Source: Syntrophaceae bacterium (GTDB taxonomy: Bacteria; Desulfobacterota; Syntrophia; Syntrophales; UBA2185). Taken from it: 64,000 nucleotides of DNA. Shown here in pieces: positions 38,741 through 48,901 of the stretch; the stretch's first letter is position 1, and each line of letters begins with the position of its first letter. Position numbers and translations under genes: made by a program. The stretch covers positions 64,647 to 128,646 of the forward strand of contig PMBI01000059.1 of NCBI GenBank assembly GCA_003153775.1. The letters are read 5' to 3'. The notes below the pieces were generated by a model. It was not told where the DNA came from and made no database searches. It worked only from the letters and a program-made list of their open reading frames with translations.

Positions 38741-39631
38741 ATGGATACCATAGGGAAGTCCATCGAACGGGCCGAAATTCTTCTGGAGGCCCTTCCTTAT
38801 ATACGACGGTTTTATAACAAGACCGTCGTCATCAAGTACGGCGGCCATGCGATGGTCGATGCGGATCTGAAGAATCAGTTCGCCAAAGATGTGGTTATGA
38901 TGAAGTACATCGGCATCCATCCGGTGGTCGTTCACGGCGGCGGTCCGCAGATTGGCAGTTTCCTGAAAAAACTGGGTAAGGACTCCAAGTTTGTCCAGGG
39001 CATGCGGGTTACTGACGAAGAGACGATGGACATAGTAGAGATGGTCCTCGTGGGCAAGGTCAACAAGGAAATTGTCGGCCTCATTAATCAACACGGCGGC
39101 AAGGCCGTGGGGCTGAGCGGAAAGGACGGAGACCTGATCCGGGCGGAGAAATACTATTTGAGTGAAGAGAAGGCAAAGGATACGCCTCCGGAAATCATCG
39201 ACATCGGCCTCGTGGGGAAGGTCAAGAGCATCAATGCAGAGTTGATCGTTTCCCTTGAGAATAATGGTTTCATTCCCGTCATTGCCCCTACCGGCCTGGG
39301 AGACAACGGCGAGACATATAATATAAATGCGGATATCGTTGCCGGCGAAGTGGCGGCCGCGCTTCAGGCGGAGAAACTGGTTCTCTTGACTGATGTGGAA
39401 GGCGTCGTCAATGCGGCCGGGCATTTGGTCAACACCATGACGGACAGGGACGTTGTCAGCATGATAGATGCCGGGACGATAAGCGGGGGCATGTATCCCA
39501 AGGTTAAGTGCTGTCTCAAAGCGCTCAAAGGCGGTGTAAAGAAAACCCATATTGTGGACGGGCGCCTCAAGCATGCCGTGCTTCTCGAGATGTTTACGGA
39601 TAGAGGCATAGGAACGGAAATAGTTCTGTGA
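38741..39631 (+). CDS. argB: Acetylglutamate kinase
   Basis: Phosphorylates N-acetylglutamate, the second step of arginine synthesis. The amino-acid kinase motifs KYGGHAMVD and VHGGGPQIG are present, with the C-terminal GGMYPKVKC segment. In arginine-sensitive forms an N-terminal helix carries feedback control, and the extended N terminus here ([15 protein letters not shown]) fits that type. It begins 12 bases after hslU and leads the arg run. Confidence 0.96.
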   Translation: MDTIGKSIERAEILLEALPYIRRFYNKTVVIKYGGHAMVDADLKNQFAKDVVMMKYIGIHPVVVHGGGPQIGSFLKKLGKDSKFVQGMRVTDEETMDIVEMVLVGKVNKEIVGLINQHGGKAVGLSGKDGDLIRAEKYYLSEEKAKDTPPEIIDIGLVGKVKSINAELIVSLENNGFIPVIAPTGLGDNGETYNINADIVAGEVAAALQAEKLVLLTDVEGVVNAAGHLVNTMTDRDVVSMIDAGTISGGMYPKVKCCLKALKGGVKKTHIVDGRLKHAVLLEMFTDRGIGTEIVL

Positions 39632-39713
39632 GAACTCTTTGAAATTGGCTTCGAAAATGCTCGGAGCCGGTTCTCGGCTCGGTAAAGTATTTCATGAGTA
39701 AGGTGGTTGATAT

Positions 39714-40904
39714 ATGACAACAGATGAATTGATAGCGCTCTCAGATAAATATATTATGCCCACGTATAAACGCTTTCCCATTGTGCTCGTGAGGGGCGCA
39801 GGCGCCAGGGTCTGGGACAGCAACGGGAAAGAATACCTTGATTTTGTTGCAGGGATCGCCGTTTGCAGCCTGGGACATTCGCATCCCAAAGTTGTCGAGG
39901 CGATAAAAAAACAGGTGGAGATTCTCACCCATGTGTCCAACCTCTACCATATAGAACCGCAGATTCTTTATGCGCAGAAGCTCATGGAGAATTCTTTCGC
40001 CAACAAGGCATTTTTCTGCAACAGCGGGGCAGAGGCGAATGAAGCGGCGATAAAACTCGCCCGGAAGTATGCCTATGAAAACATGGGAAAGGGAAAATAT
40101 GAACTGATTACCATGAAGGATTCTTTCCACGGGCGCACGATGGCGACGGTGACTGCTACCGGACAGACGAAGTTCCAAGTTGGGTTTGCGCCCCTCCTGG
40201 AGGGATTCAAACATGTGCCGTTTGACGATATTTCTGCGCTCAGCAACGCGATTACGGATAAGACCTGCGGAGTCATGCTGGAGCCGATTCAGGGAGAAGG
40301 GGGCGTAAGGATTCCCGATGACAAATATCTTTCGCGAGTGAGAAAGATATGCGATGAAAAGGGAATACTCATGATCCTCGACGAGGTTCAGGTGGGGATG
40401 GCAAGGACGGGAACACTTTTCGCTTACGAACATTATAATGTAGAGCCTGATATAGTCACGCTGGCAAAGGCCGTTGGCAACGGTTTTCCCATAGGCGTGA
40501 TGATGGCCACCGATCGCGTTGCATCTGCGTTTCAGCCGGGCAGCCATGCCTCAACTTTCGGCGGAAATCCTCTCGCCATGGCGGCAGCGCTGGCAACCCT
40601 GGAGACCATCATGAAGGATGGCATCCTGGAAAATGTGAGGAAGGTGGGGGCCTATTTCACAAAGAGGCTGCACGAGCTGAAAGACAGGTCATCCATCATA
40701 AAGGAAATAAGAGGGAGAGGTTTAATTATCGGCATAGAGATCAGCATCGACGGGTCGTCAATAGTCAACGCGTGCATGGACCGGGGCTTATTGATGAATT
40801 GCACGGGCGGAAGCGTTCTTCGCTTCGTCCCGCCGTTGACTATTACGGAGAAGGATGTAGATGCTGCCGTGGCAATTCTGGGCGAGGTGATAGCGGACAA
40901 ATGA
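39714..40904 (+). CDS. argD: Acetylornithine aminotransferase
   Basis: A PLP-dependent class III aminotransferase that makes N-acetylornithine and can also act in lysine synthesis as a succinyl-diaminopimelate aminotransferase. The PLP-lysine is in VTLAKAVGNGFPIG and the cofactor aspartate in LILDEVQVGMAR-like context; NSGAEANEAAIKLAR is also clear. Length 396 is normal. Its stop overlaps the argF start by ATGA. Confidence 0.95.
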   Translation: MTTDELIALSDKYIMPTYKRFPIVLVRGAGARVWDSNGKEYLDFVAGIAVCSLGHSHPKVVEAIKKQVEILTHVSNLYHIEPQILYAQKLMENSFANKAFFCNSGAEANEAAIKLARKYAYENMGKGKYELITMKDSFHGRTMATVTATGQTKFQVGFAPLLEGFKHVPFDDISALSNAITDKTCGVMLEPIQGEGGVRIPDDKYLSRVRKICDEKGILMILDEVQVGMARTGTLFAYEHYNVEPDIVTLAKAVGNGFPIGVMMATDRVASAFQPGSHASTFGGNPLAMAAALATLETIMKDGILENVRKVGAYFTKRLHELKDRSSIIKEIRGRGLIIGIEISIDGSSIVNACMDRGLLMNCTGGSVLRFVPPLTITEKDVDAAVAILGEVIADK

Positions 40905-41818
40905 AAAAAGATTTCCTAAGCCTCTATGATCTTGAACGGGCTGATTTTGAGGCGGTATTCGGAAAGGCTGATAAGGTTAAAAAGATGCTCAAGGCCGGTG
41001 TATCCCATACGCCGCTTGCCGGGAAGACCCTCGGGATGATTTTTGACAAGTCTTCTACAAGAACCCGAATATCTTTTGAGGTGGGCATTTATCAACTGGG
41101 GGGAATGGCGTTATTCCTGAACAATCGCGATACCCAGGTCGGCAGGGGCGAGGATATCTCCGATACGGCAAGGGTCATGTCAAGGTATCTTGACGCCGTT
41201 GTGATAAGGACATATTCCCAGTCCTTTGTAGAAGACTTCGCCCGGTATGCCACTATTCCCGTTATCAACGGCCTGACGGACGAGCAGCATCCCTGTCAGA
41301 TTTTGAGCGATCTTTTTACTATCAAGGAGAAGAAGGGCAGATATGAAGGATTGAAGGTTGCATATGTGGGAGACGGCAACAATGTGGCAAACTCATGGAT
41401 CGACGCCGCAGCCGGGCTTCCCATCCGGCTCAGCCTTGCATGTCCGGAAAAATACGAGCCAGAAGAGGCGATATTGGAAAGAGGCACGAAAAAAGCCGAA
41501 GGGGGCATAACTCTCTATCGCAATCCCGCTGATGCTGTGAAGGATGCAGACGTAATCTATACGGACGTCTGGACGAGTATGGGTCAGGAGGCGGAAAAGG
41601 AGGAGAGAAAAAAAATATTCAGAGGGTATCAGGTCAATGGGGAATTGCTTTCCCGCGCGCGGAAAGATGCCATTGTCATGCACTGCCTGCCCGCCCACCG
41701 GGGCGAGGAAATAACGGATGATGTTATCGACGGCCCCCATTCCGTGGTCATCGATCAGGCGGAGAATCGTCTTCATGTGCAGAAGGCGGTTATGGAGATA
41801 TTGATTTTAGGAGGATAA
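40901..41818 (+). CDS. argF: Ornithine carbamoyltransferase
   Basis: Makes citrulline from ornithine and carbamoyl phosphate. The carbamoyl-phosphate motif [13 protein letters not shown], the HPCQ motif and the ornithine-binding [10 protein letters not shown] are all present. The start is the ATG at 40901 overlapping the argD stop. The ORF track's longer version runs out of frame through argD and is not real. The protein has 305 residues. Confidence 0.96.
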   Translation: MKKDFLSLYDLERADFEAVFGKADKVKKMLKAGVSHTPLAGKTLGMIFDKSSTRTRISFEVGIYQLGGMALFLNNRDTQVGRGEDISDTARVMSRYLDAVVIRTYSQSFVEDFARYATIPVINGLTDEQHPCQILSDLFTIKEKKGRYEGLKVAYVGDGNNVANSWIDAAAGLPIRLSLACPEKYEPEEAILERGTKKAEGGITLYRNPADAVKDADVIYTDVWTSMGQEAEKEERKKIFRGYQVNGELLSRARKDAIVMHCLPAHRGEEITDDVIDGPHSVVIDQAENRLHVQKAVMEILILGG

Positions 41819-41822
41819 GGTC

Positions 41823-43040
41823 TTGGCAGATAAGGTTAAGAAAGTTGTACTGGCTTATTCAGGAGGACTGGACACATCCGTCATTCTGAAATGGTTGATT
41901 GAGACGTACAAGTGTGAGGTAATTGCGTTTGCGGCCGATATAGGTCAAGAGGAAGAACTGGACGGTCTCAGGGAAAAGGCGCAAAAAACGGGCGCCAGCA
42001 AGGTCTATATAGATAATTTACAGGAAGAATTCGTGAGGGACTTCGTGTTTCCGGCTCTCCGGGCCAATGCCATCTACGAGGGCACCTATCTCATGGGTAC
42101 ATCGCTTGCGAGGCCTCTCATTGCAAAAAGACAAATCGAGATTGCTGAGGCAGAAGGGGCTGACGCAGTCTCCCATGGTTCAACGGGCAAGGGAAATGAT
42201 CAGGTGCGATTTGAGCTGACGTACACGGCCCTGAACCCGGCCATCAGGCTCATTGCTGCATGGCGGGACCCGAACTGGTTCTTTGATTCGCGAGGATCCA
42301 TGATCGATTATGCGCGGAAGCACAGGATTCCTGTTGCCATAACAAAGGAAAAGCCGTACAGCAGCGACAGGAACCTACTCCATATTTCTCACGAAGGCGG
42401 GATCCTCGAAGATCCCTGGATGGAGCCGCATGAAGATATGTTTGTACTCACAACGGCTCCCGAGAAGGCGCCTGACCTTGCTACATACGTGGAAATCGAT
42501 TTCCGGAAAGGGAATCCCGTAGCAATAGACGGGGTGAAGATGAGCGGCGCAAAGCTTCTCCGCAGCATGAACAAATTGGCGGGCGCCAACGGCATCGGCA
42601 GGGTCGACATGGTGGAAAACCGGTTTGTCGGTATGAAATCGAGGGGCGTTTATGAAACCCCTGGCGGTACGGCGCTCTGGGCCGCACATCGTGCCGTAGA
42701 ATCTATTACGATGGACCGCGAAGTGATGTTTATGCGTGACTCTCTCATTCCCAAGTATGCGCAGCTCGTGTACAATGGTTTCTGGTATTCACCGGAGATG
42801 AAGGTGCTGCAGAAGTTCATCGACGAAACGCAGGAAAATGTCACTGGTACTGCGCGGCTGAAACTGTACAAAGGGAATTGCATCGTTGTCGGACGCAAGT
42901 CGCCGAACTCGCTTTACAGCGAAGAATTCGTCACCTTCGAAAAAGACAGGGTCTACGATCAGAAAGACGCCACCGGCTTCATAAGGCTCAATGCCCTGAG
43001 GCTGAAGATTCAGGCCTTTATGAAAAAAGGAAAAATGTAA
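41823..43040 (+). CDS. argG: Argininosuccinate synthase
   Basis: ATP-dependent joining of citrulline and aspartate. The N-type ATP pyrophosphatase loop is [10 protein letters not shown], and [14 protein letters not shown] is the family signature. The TTG start has a strong AGGAGG just upstream and lies four bases after the argF stop. At 405 residues it is full length. Confidence 0.97.
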   Translation: MADKVKKVVLAYSGGLDTSVILKWLIETYKCEVIAFAADIGQEEELDGLREKAQKTGASKVYIDNLQEEFVRDFVFPALRANAIYEGTYLMGTSLARPLIAKRQIEIAEAEGADAVSHGSTGKGNDQVRFELTYTALNPAIRLIAAWRDPNWFFDSRGSMIDYARKHRIPVAITKEKPYSSDRNLLHISHEGGILEDPWMEPHEDMFVLTTAPEKAPDLATYVEIDFRKGNPVAIDGVKMSGAKLLRSMNKLAGANGIGRVDMVENRFVGMKSRGVYETPGGTALWAAHRAVESITMDREVMFMRDSLIPKYAQLVYNGFWYSPEMKVLQKFIDETQENVTGTARLKLYKGNCIVVGRKSPNSLYSEEFVTFEKDRVYDQKDATGFIRLNALRLKIQAFMKKGKM

Positions 43041-43050
43041 GGACAAGCTG

Positions 43051-44436
43051 ATGCCAGGAAAACAGAAAAAACCGTGGGGCGGGCGGTTCAGCCGGCCGAC
43101 AGCTGAGATGGTAGAGGCATTCACCGCTTCTATTCATTTTGACAAACGGCTCTATCGTTACGACATCGAAGGGAGCATTGCCCATGCCAGGATGCTTTCC
43201 AAGCAGAAAATTATTTCCAGGGAGGATGAGAGGGTCATAGTTAAGGGGCTTATGGACATCCTTCACGAAATTGAAAAAGGGCGATTTGCATTCAAGCCCG
43301 AGGATGAAGATATTCACATGGCCATCGAAAAGGTCCTGATAGAGAAGACAGGAGCAGCGGGCGGCAGGCTCCATGCAGGAAGGAGCAGAAACGATCAGGT
43401 CTCGCTCGACGTCCGCATGTACCTGAGAGATGAAATCCTGCAGATTGTCGGGGTCGTGTCGCGGCTGAAGGCATCTCTCATTGAGTTGGCCGCCAACGAA
43501 GACGGCACAATCCTGCCGGGATATACGCATATGCAGAGGGCACAGCCCGTCCTCTTAGCGCATTATCTTCTGGCCTACTGGGAAATGCTCGACAGGGACG
43601 AAGAGCGATTATGGGAATGCGAAAGAAGGGTGAACATCATGCCCCTGGGCTCGGCTGCCCTTGCAGGGACGGGTCTTCCCATAGACAGGGCGTTTGTCGC
43701 GAGACTGCTGAAATTTCCGGAGATATCCCGGAACAGCATGGACGCCGTGTCGGATCGTGACTTTGTCGCGGAGTTTATTTTCGTTGCCTCTCTTCTCATG
43801 ATGCACATGAGCCGGTTCTGTGAAGACCTCGTCATCTGGTCAACGGGTGAGTTTCAGTTTGTGGAGATATCTGACGCCTTTACCACAGGAAGCAGCATCA
43901 TGCCGCAGAAGAAGAATCCCGACGTGGCCGAGCTTATCCGCGGAAAGGCGGGGCGGGTGTATGGAGACCTTATTTCCGTGCTGACCATGATGAAGGCACT
44001 TCCCATGACATATAACAGGGACCTTCAGGAGGACAAAGAACCACTCTTCGATGCAGTTGATACAGTAAAGAGTTGCGCCGGCATTCTGTGTGAGATGGCG
44101 CCGTATTTGAAGTTCAACAGGGAGAAAATGCTGCAAGCAGCATCCGGCGGGTTTTCAACGGCGACGGATGTTGCTGAATATCTCGTCATGAGAGGCGTTC
44201 CTTTGCGGGAAGCCCACGAGGCGGTCGGGCGGCTCGTTGCGTATTGTATCGGGAAGAAAAAGGACATGTCCGCTCTGACGCTCTCGGAATTCCGGCGTTT
44301 CCACAAAGGCTTTGAGGAAGACGTCTACACGTTTCTCAAGGTGGAGCATGCGGTGCAGTCAAAGAAGAGCCCCGGCGGGACTGCGAGGAGAAATGTTTCG
44401 CTGCGGCTCAAGGGTATCAGAGGTAAGAAGAAGTGA
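43051..44436 (+). CDS. argH: Argininosuccinate lyase
   Basis: Splits argininosuccinate to arginine and fumarate, the last step of the pathway. The fumarase/aspartase signature GSSIMPQKKNPD and the start KPWGGRFSRPTAEMVEAFTA are diagnostic. At 461 residues it is full length. Its stop overlaps the following lipoprotein gene by GTGA. Confidence 0.97.
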   Translation: MPGKQKKPWGGRFSRPTAEMVEAFTASIHFDKRLYRYDIEGSIAHARMLSKQKIISREDERVIVKGLMDILHEIEKGRFAFKPEDEDIHMAIEKVLIEKTGAAGGRLHAGRSRNDQVSLDVRMYLRDEILQIVGVVSRLKASLIELAANEDGTILPGYTHMQRAQPVLLAHYLLAYWEMLDRDEERLWECERRVNIMPLGSAALAGTGLPIDRAFVARLLKFPEISRNSMDAVSDRDFVAEFIFVASLLMMHMSRFCEDLVIWSTGEFQFVEISDAFTTGSSIMPQKKNPDVAELIRGKAGRVYGDLISVLTMMKALPMTYNRDLQEDKEPLFDAVDTVKSCAGILCEMAPYLKFNREKMLQAASGGFSTATDVAEYLVMRGVPLREAHEAVGRLVAYCIGKKKDMSALTLSEFRRFHKGFEEDVYTFLKVEHAVQSKKSPGGTARRNVSLRLKGIRGKKK

Positions 44437-44924
44437 CAAAGACTCTCAGATTGCTGATTACGGTTTTGTGTTCCGTTATGGTCCTCGGGGGAGTGCTTTA
44501 CGGCTGCGGGAAGAAAGGTGATCCGCGGCCTTTCGGTGTCGCACCGCCGCCGACAATTTCCGACCTGAAAGCGAGTCTTGCCGATTACGGGGTTGTTCTC
44601 CGGTGGACAATCCCGGAAGCAAAAGGCGGCATTCAGAAATACAAGGTCGAGAGGAGTGAGCTTCTTGCGAAAGGGGCTGCCTGCCCGGAGTGTCCGCGCG
44701 AGTTTGCTCTTGTGGCTGACCTTGCGGCCAATGACCCCAAGCTGGCGAAGGAGGGGACGAATATTGCAATCTATCTGGACTCCAGAATTAAGGCGGGGTA
44801 TCTTTACACGTATCGCATTGTAACGTGCGATTTGTCGGGTCTTTGCAGCCAGGCCTCCAATATCGCGGAAGCTGTGGTCAGTGCTGATTTTCCGCGGGGA
44901 AAGGAAGGACCCGGAAAGAAATGA
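44433..44924 (+). CDS. Small lipoprotein with a fibronectin III-like domain
   Basis: A lipoprotein signal peptide ends in VLYGC, with the mature cysteine at about residue 25 followed by GKKGDPRPFG. The rest is a single beta-sandwich of Fn3 type (ISDLKASLADYGVVLRWTIP). The GKKGDP pattern after the lipid cysteine is common in small lipoproteins placed between argH and lysA. It is coupled to argH by a four-base overlap. The role is unknown. Confidence 0.75.
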   Translation: MTKTLRLLITVLCSVMVLGGVLYGCGKKGDPRPFGVAPPPTISDLKASLADYGVVLRWTIPEAKGGIQKYKVERSELLAKGAACPECPREFALVADLAANDPKLAKEGTNIAIYLDSRIKAGYLYTYRIVTCDLSGLCSQASNIAEAVVSADFPRGKEGPGKK

Positions 44925-44969
44925 ATCGACCAGAAAGAGAAGAATTGTTGTTTTCAATGCCGGGAGCAA

Positions 44970-46226
44970 ATGAATTACTTTCACTATAAAGATAATGCGC
45001 TCTGGTGCGAGGAAGTTCCCGTCACAGAGATTGCCGGGAAAGTGGGGACGCCATTTTATCTCTACAGCGAGAGGACGCTGAAACATCATTTCCGCGTGTT
45101 CGATGCGGCTTTTTCCGGCGTCCCGCATATTACGTGCTTTGCCGTTAAGTCTAATTCAAATATTGCCGTGCTGAGAATTTTCATTGCCGAGGGAAGCGGC
45201 GTGGATATAGTCTCCGGAGGAGAGCTGTATCGGGCGCTGCAGGCCGGGGTTGATACGCGCAAGGTTGTTTATTCCGGTGTCGGGAAGAGGGTCGATGAAA
45301 TCGAATATGCCTTGGGCGCGGATATTCTGATGTTCAATGTGGAGTCTTCGCAGGAACTCGAGGTGATCAACAGCTGTGCCGAAAGGCTGAAGAAGAAGGC
45401 TTGCATTGCATTGAGGATCAACCCGGATGTGGATCCCGAAACCCATCCCCACATATCGACGGGGCTCATGAGCAATAAATTCGGGATCGACATCAAGAAG
45501 TCTCTCGAAGAATACCGCCGGGCGCGGACGCTGGGACAGTTGGAAATTAAAGGCGTAAGCTGCCATATTGGATCCCAGGTGACAAAGATTTCGCCCTTTC
45601 TCGACGCCCTCGAGCGCATCAAGAAGCTTGTACGGCTGCTGCGGGACGACGGCATGGATATCGAGTATCTCGATCTCGGAGGAGGCCTCGGGATTGCCTA
45701 CGATAAGGAGGATGTCCCTCATCCCTCGGAGTACGCCAAGGCCATTATCGATGCTTCAAAGGATATAAATTGTACTTTCATTTTTGAGCCGGGAAGGGTA
45801 ATTGTGGGCAATGCGGGAATTCTCGTCACGGAGGTTCTCTATACGAAGAGCAATGACGCGAAGAACTTTATCGTTATTGATGCCGGGATGAACGATTTGG
45901 CCCGTCCCAGTCTCTATAATTCGTACCACCGGATCCTGCCGGTGATTGACAAAGAAAGAGAGGAGATCATAGCCGACGTAGTCGGACCCATTTGCGAATC
46001 CGGCGACTACCTGGCGAAGGGAAGAGAAATCTCCAGATTTGAAAGAGGGGAGTTGATGGCGGTCATGAGCGCCGGTGCGTATGGCTTCACGATGTCATCC
46101 AACTATAATTCAAGGGGCAGGATACCGGAAGTCCTTGTCCGTGACGACCAATTTTTTGTAATTAGAAAAAGAGAGGTTTACGGGGATTTAATCCGGGGAG
46201 AGGTGATACCCGAATTTTTGAGATAA
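44970..46226 (+). CDS. lysA: Diaminopimelate decarboxylase
   Basis: A PLP enzyme that makes lysine from meso-diaminopimelate. The PLP-lysine is in FAVKSNSN, the phosphate-binding glycine loop in DLGGGLGI and the catalytic cysteine in CESGDYLAKGR. Length 418 is normal. GGGAG lies just before the ATG. It opens the lysine part of the operon. Confidence 0.96.
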   Translation: MNYFHYKDNALWCEEVPVTEIAGKVGTPFYLYSERTLKHHFRVFDAAFSGVPHITCFAVKSNSNIAVLRIFIAEGSGVDIVSGGELYRALQAGVDTRKVVYSGVGKRVDEIEYALGADILMFNVESSQELEVINSCAERLKKKACIALRINPDVDPETHPHISTGLMSNKFGIDIKKSLEEYRRARTLGQLEIKGVSCHIGSQVTKISPFLDALERIKKLVRLLRDDGMDIEYLDLGGGLGIAYDKEDVPHPSEYAKAIIDASKDINCTFIFEPGRVIVGNAGILVTEVLYTKSNDAKNFIVIDAGMNDLARPSLYNSYHRILPVIDKEREEIIADVVGPICESGDYLAKGREISRFERGELMAVMSAGAYGFTMSSNYNSRGRIPEVLVRDDQFFVIRKREVYGDLIRGEVIPEFLR

Positions 46227-46235
46227 GGAGCGATT

Positions 46236-47108
46236 ATGTTTAGTGGAGCAATTGTGGCAATCGTCACGCCTTTCAAGAAAGGTAAAGTGGATGAGAAATC
46301 CCTGCGGGAACTGATTGAGTTTCAGATCAAGAATGGAACCGACGGTATTGTTCCGTGTGGAACCACGGGCGAATCCTCGACCCTGTCTCATGAGGAGCAT
46401 GACAGGGTGATTGAAATAACGATAGATGCCGCAAGGAAAAGAGTCCCGGTCATCGCCGGCACCGGTTCGAACAGCACGGATGAAGCCCTGCGGCTGACGA
46501 GGCATGCCCATGAGGCCGGGGCAGACGGGGCGCTGCTGGCCTGCCCGTATTATAACAGGCCGACCCAGGAGGGTCTCTATCAGCATTTCAAGATTATCGC
46601 GGAAAGTGTTCCCATCCCGATTATCCCGTACAATATTCCGAGCAGGACCGGCGTTAATCTCCTGCCGGAGACCGTTGCGAGACTTGCAAAAATAGGCAAT
46701 ATCGTGGGGATTAAAGAGGCGTCGGGTTCATTGAAGCAGATGCAGGATGTAATCACTCTGTGCGGCGATAAATTTGACGTCCTCTCAGGCGACGATTTTT
46801 TTACCTTCCCCTTGTTGGCGATAGGGGGCAGAGGCGTCATCTCCGTTGTTTCCAATATCGCGCCTGCGGACATGGCGGCCATGGTAGACGCCTTCGCGGC
46901 GGGCGACATCAAGAAGGCGCAGCAGTTGCATCAGAAACTTGTTCCATTGATTGATTCACTCTTCATAGAAACGAACCCTGTACCGGTCAAGGCGGCGCTC
47001 TCCATGATGGGCAAGATCGCCTACGACGTGCGCCTTCCCATGTACAAGATGTCGGATGGCAACTACGAAAAATTAAAGGACGTCATGAAAAGTCATGGGC
47101 TTATCTGA
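46236..47108 (+). CDS. dapA: 4-hydroxy-tetrahydrodipicolinate synthase
   Basis: Condenses pyruvate with aspartate semialdehyde. The TTGESSTLSHEEH substrate loop, the tyrosine in YNIPSRTG and the Schiff-base lysine in GIKEASG are present. It has 290 residues and follows lysA by nine bases. An inverted-repeat element separates it from dapB. Confidence 0.96.
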   Translation: MFSGAIVAIVTPFKKGKVDEKSLRELIEFQIKNGTDGIVPCGTTGESSTLSHEEHDRVIEITIDAARKRVPVIAGTGSNSTDEALRLTRHAHEAGADGALLACPYYNRPTQEGLYQHFKIIAESVPIPIIPYNIPSRTGVNLLPETVARLAKIGNIVGIKEASGSLKQMQDVITLCGDKFDVLSGDDFFTFPLLAIGGRGVISVVSNIAPADMAAMVDAFAAGDIKKAQQLHQKLVPLIDSLFIETNPVPVKAALSMMGKIAYDVRLPMYKMSDGNYEKLKDVMKSHGLI

Positions 47109-47118
47109 CAGGGAAGAA

Positions 47119-47244
47119 TGTCATTCCGAACGAATGTGAGGAATCTTTTTATTTCCCTCACGTTAGTAAGTAAAAAGATTTCTCGTTTCACTCGAAATGA
47201 CAAGAAGGATCGATATGACACCTTAATAATGAAATAGTATACTC
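47119..47244. repeat. Dispersed inverted-repeat element, copy A
   Basis: Imperfect inverted repeats of about 32 bases (tgtcattccgaacg... and ...ctcgaaatgaca, 47119-47202) are followed by a tail, cgatatgaca then cttaataatgaaatag. Copy B at 55945-56044 has the same arms and a tail matching at about 28 of 34 positions. It lies just before dapB and could form a long RNA hairpin. Confidence 0.7.
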
Positions 47245-47264
47245 AGCGACACAGGAGATTACGG

Positions 47265-48074
47265 ATGATCAAAGCGATCGTTACCGGCGCCGGCGGCAGG
47301 ATGGGAGGCAGGATTATAAGCCTTCTTTCCGAGGATCGGGAGATGAAATTGGCAGGCGCCGTGGAGCAGAAAGGGCATGCTGCAATCGGTCAGGATATAG
47401 GGGAGAAGCTCGGCCTCGGTAAGACCGGCATCCTTGTGGATGATAACCTTGTGGCATGCATCGGAAAAGGCGACGTGGTCATCGATTTCACGCATCATGA
47501 GGTGTCGGTGGGCCATCTCGAGGTCGCCCGCGAAAAGGGCCGGGCCATAGTGATAGGCTCCACCGGCTTCACTCCCGACGAAATGGCAAAGGCCAGGAAG
47601 ATTGCGGCCGGAACGCGCTGCGTCCTCTCTCCGAATATGAGTATCGGCGTAAATGTGATGTTCAAGGTTCTCGACTACGTGGCGGGTATACTCGGGGATG
47701 ATTACAATGTCGAGATAGTTGAGGCGCACCATAATTTGAAAAAGGACGCTCCCAGCGGCACGGCCATGAAAATGGCGCAGATCATATCGGAAAGACTGGG
47801 CCGTGACCTGGAGAAGGTGGGTGTCTTCGCAAGAAAGGGCATGGTTGGTGAAAGGACTAAATCCGAGATCGGCATTCAAACACTGAGGGCCGGGGATATA
47901 GTGGGAGAACATACGGTCATGTTTGGCGGCGCGGGTGAGAGACTGGAATTCATTCACCGCGCCCACAGCCGGGACAACTTCGCAAGGGGCGCCATACTGG
48001 CGGCGAAGTGGATAGTAAATCAGAAGAACGGTCTCTACGATATGCAGGATGTCCTGGGCATGAGGGAGAAGTGA
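47265..48074 (+). CDS. dapB: 4-hydroxy-tetrahydrodipicolinate reductase
   Basis: NAD(P)H-dependent reduction step of diaminopimelate synthesis. The cofactor loop GAGGRMGGRI starts the protein, and the catalytic motif EAHHNLKKDAPSGTA holds the active histidine and lysine. It has 269 residues and AGGAG before the ATG. Confidence 0.96.
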   Translation: MIKAIVTGAGGRMGGRIISLLSEDREMKLAGAVEQKGHAAIGQDIGEKLGLGKTGILVDDNLVACIGKGDVVIDFTHHEVSVGHLEVAREKGRAIVIGSTGFTPDEMAKARKIAAGTRCVLSPNMSIGVNVMFKVLDYVAGILGDDYNVEIVEAHHNLKKDAPSGTAMKMAQIISERLGRDLEKVGVFARKGMVGERTKSEIGIQTLRAGDIVGEHTVMFGGAGERLEFIHRAHSRDNFARGAILAAKWIVNQKNGLYDMQDVLGMREK

Positions 48075-48080
48075 CATTAG

Positions 48081-48620
48081 GTGCAAGCGCAATTGCCAGA
48101 TGATCTCCGCGGAGTTGTCGCGTTTATTGGTGTAGGCTCCAATATGGATGATCCTGCGGTAAGGTGTAGAGAAGCTCTTTGTTTCCTGTCCGAGGCAAGC
48201 GGCATAAGGGTTCTCCGGCAGTCGTCCTTCTACCGGACGGAACCTGTCGGATTCGAAAAGCAGGACTGGTTTATTAACGCGGTAGCAGAGATAAGAACGG
48301 TCTTGACGCCGCAAGAGCTGCTGAAAGCTACGCAAGAGATAGAGGACAAGATGGGACGGCTAAAAGGAGCAAGGTGGGGACCGCGGGTTATAGATCTCGA
48401 CATCCTTCTTTATGGTCAGGAGGTCGTTGAGGATGATGACCTGGTAATTCCCCATCCCGAGCTTCACAAGAGGCGATTTGTTCTTCAACCTCTGTGTGAA
48501 ATAGCGTCTTATGCTATTCACCCGGTCTTCGGAGTGTCTATCCGCGGGCTGATGGACAGACTCGATGATGACAGCAGGGTTTATCTGTACCGCACAAGTG
48601 GAGAGCCATGCTTAGCTTGA
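48081..48620 (+). CDS. folK: 6-hydroxymethyl-dihydropterin pyrophosphokinase
   Basis: Transfers pyrophosphate from ATP to the pterin in folate synthesis. The family motifs IGVGSNM, YRTEPVGFEKQDWFINAV and GPRVIDLDILLYG are present. GTG start. It has 179 residues and overlaps the next gene by 13 bases. Confidence 0.94.
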   Translation: MQAQLPDDLRGVVAFIGVGSNMDDPAVRCREALCFLSEASGIRVLRQSSFYRTEPVGFEKQDWFINAVAEIRTVLTPQELLKATQEIEDKMGRLKGARWGPRVIDLDILLYGQEVVEDDDLVIPHPELHKRRFVLQPLCEIASYAIHPVFGVSIRGLMDRLDDDSRVYLYRTSGEPCLA

Positions 48621-48901
48621 TTCGCTTAGTAATTTTTGCTTTTCTCATTTACCTTGCTTACAGGCTCGTCAAATGGATAATCGTGTCGCCGGGAATCAAG
48701 GGCCGGGACATGTCCGGGCATCAGGTGCCTGCCGCGCCAGGCGAGGACCTGGTGGAGGACCCATTCTGTCATATATATGTACCGATGAGTCAGGCCCACA
48801 AAGCAACTATTGACGGGCAGGATTTATATTTTTGCAGTGAAAAGTGTTTGAATAAATACATATCGGAACACTCAACAAAGAAAGCGCAGGGGGCCGCATG
48901 A
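48608..48901 (+). CDS. Small membrane protein with YHS/TRASH-like metal site
   Basis: A 97-residue protein with one N-terminal membrane helix (about residues 4-26) and a short domain ending [16 protein letters not shown] cysteine in DPFCHIYV completes a Cys-(n)-Cys-x3-Cys pattern like TRASH/YHS metal-binding modules. It may bind a metal at the membrane, but no partner is clear. It overlaps folK and the transaldolase gene, so it is part of the operon. Confidence 0.65.
   Translation: MLSLIRLVIFAFLIYLAYRLVKWIIVSPGIKGRDMSGHQVPAAPGEDLVEDPFCHIYVPMSQAHKATIDGQDLYFCSEKCLNKYISEHSTKKAQGAA

Noticed and set aside
38495-39574. 359-codon minus-strand ORF
   Set aside because: It is antisense to hslU and argB, both clearly real.
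44925-46235. Lysine riboswitch before lysA or dapA
   Set aside because: The gaps are only 45 and 9 bases, too short to hold one.
47259-48335. 358-codon minus-strand ORF
   Set aside because: It is antisense to dapB and folK with complete motifs; a shadow of high-GC codon use.
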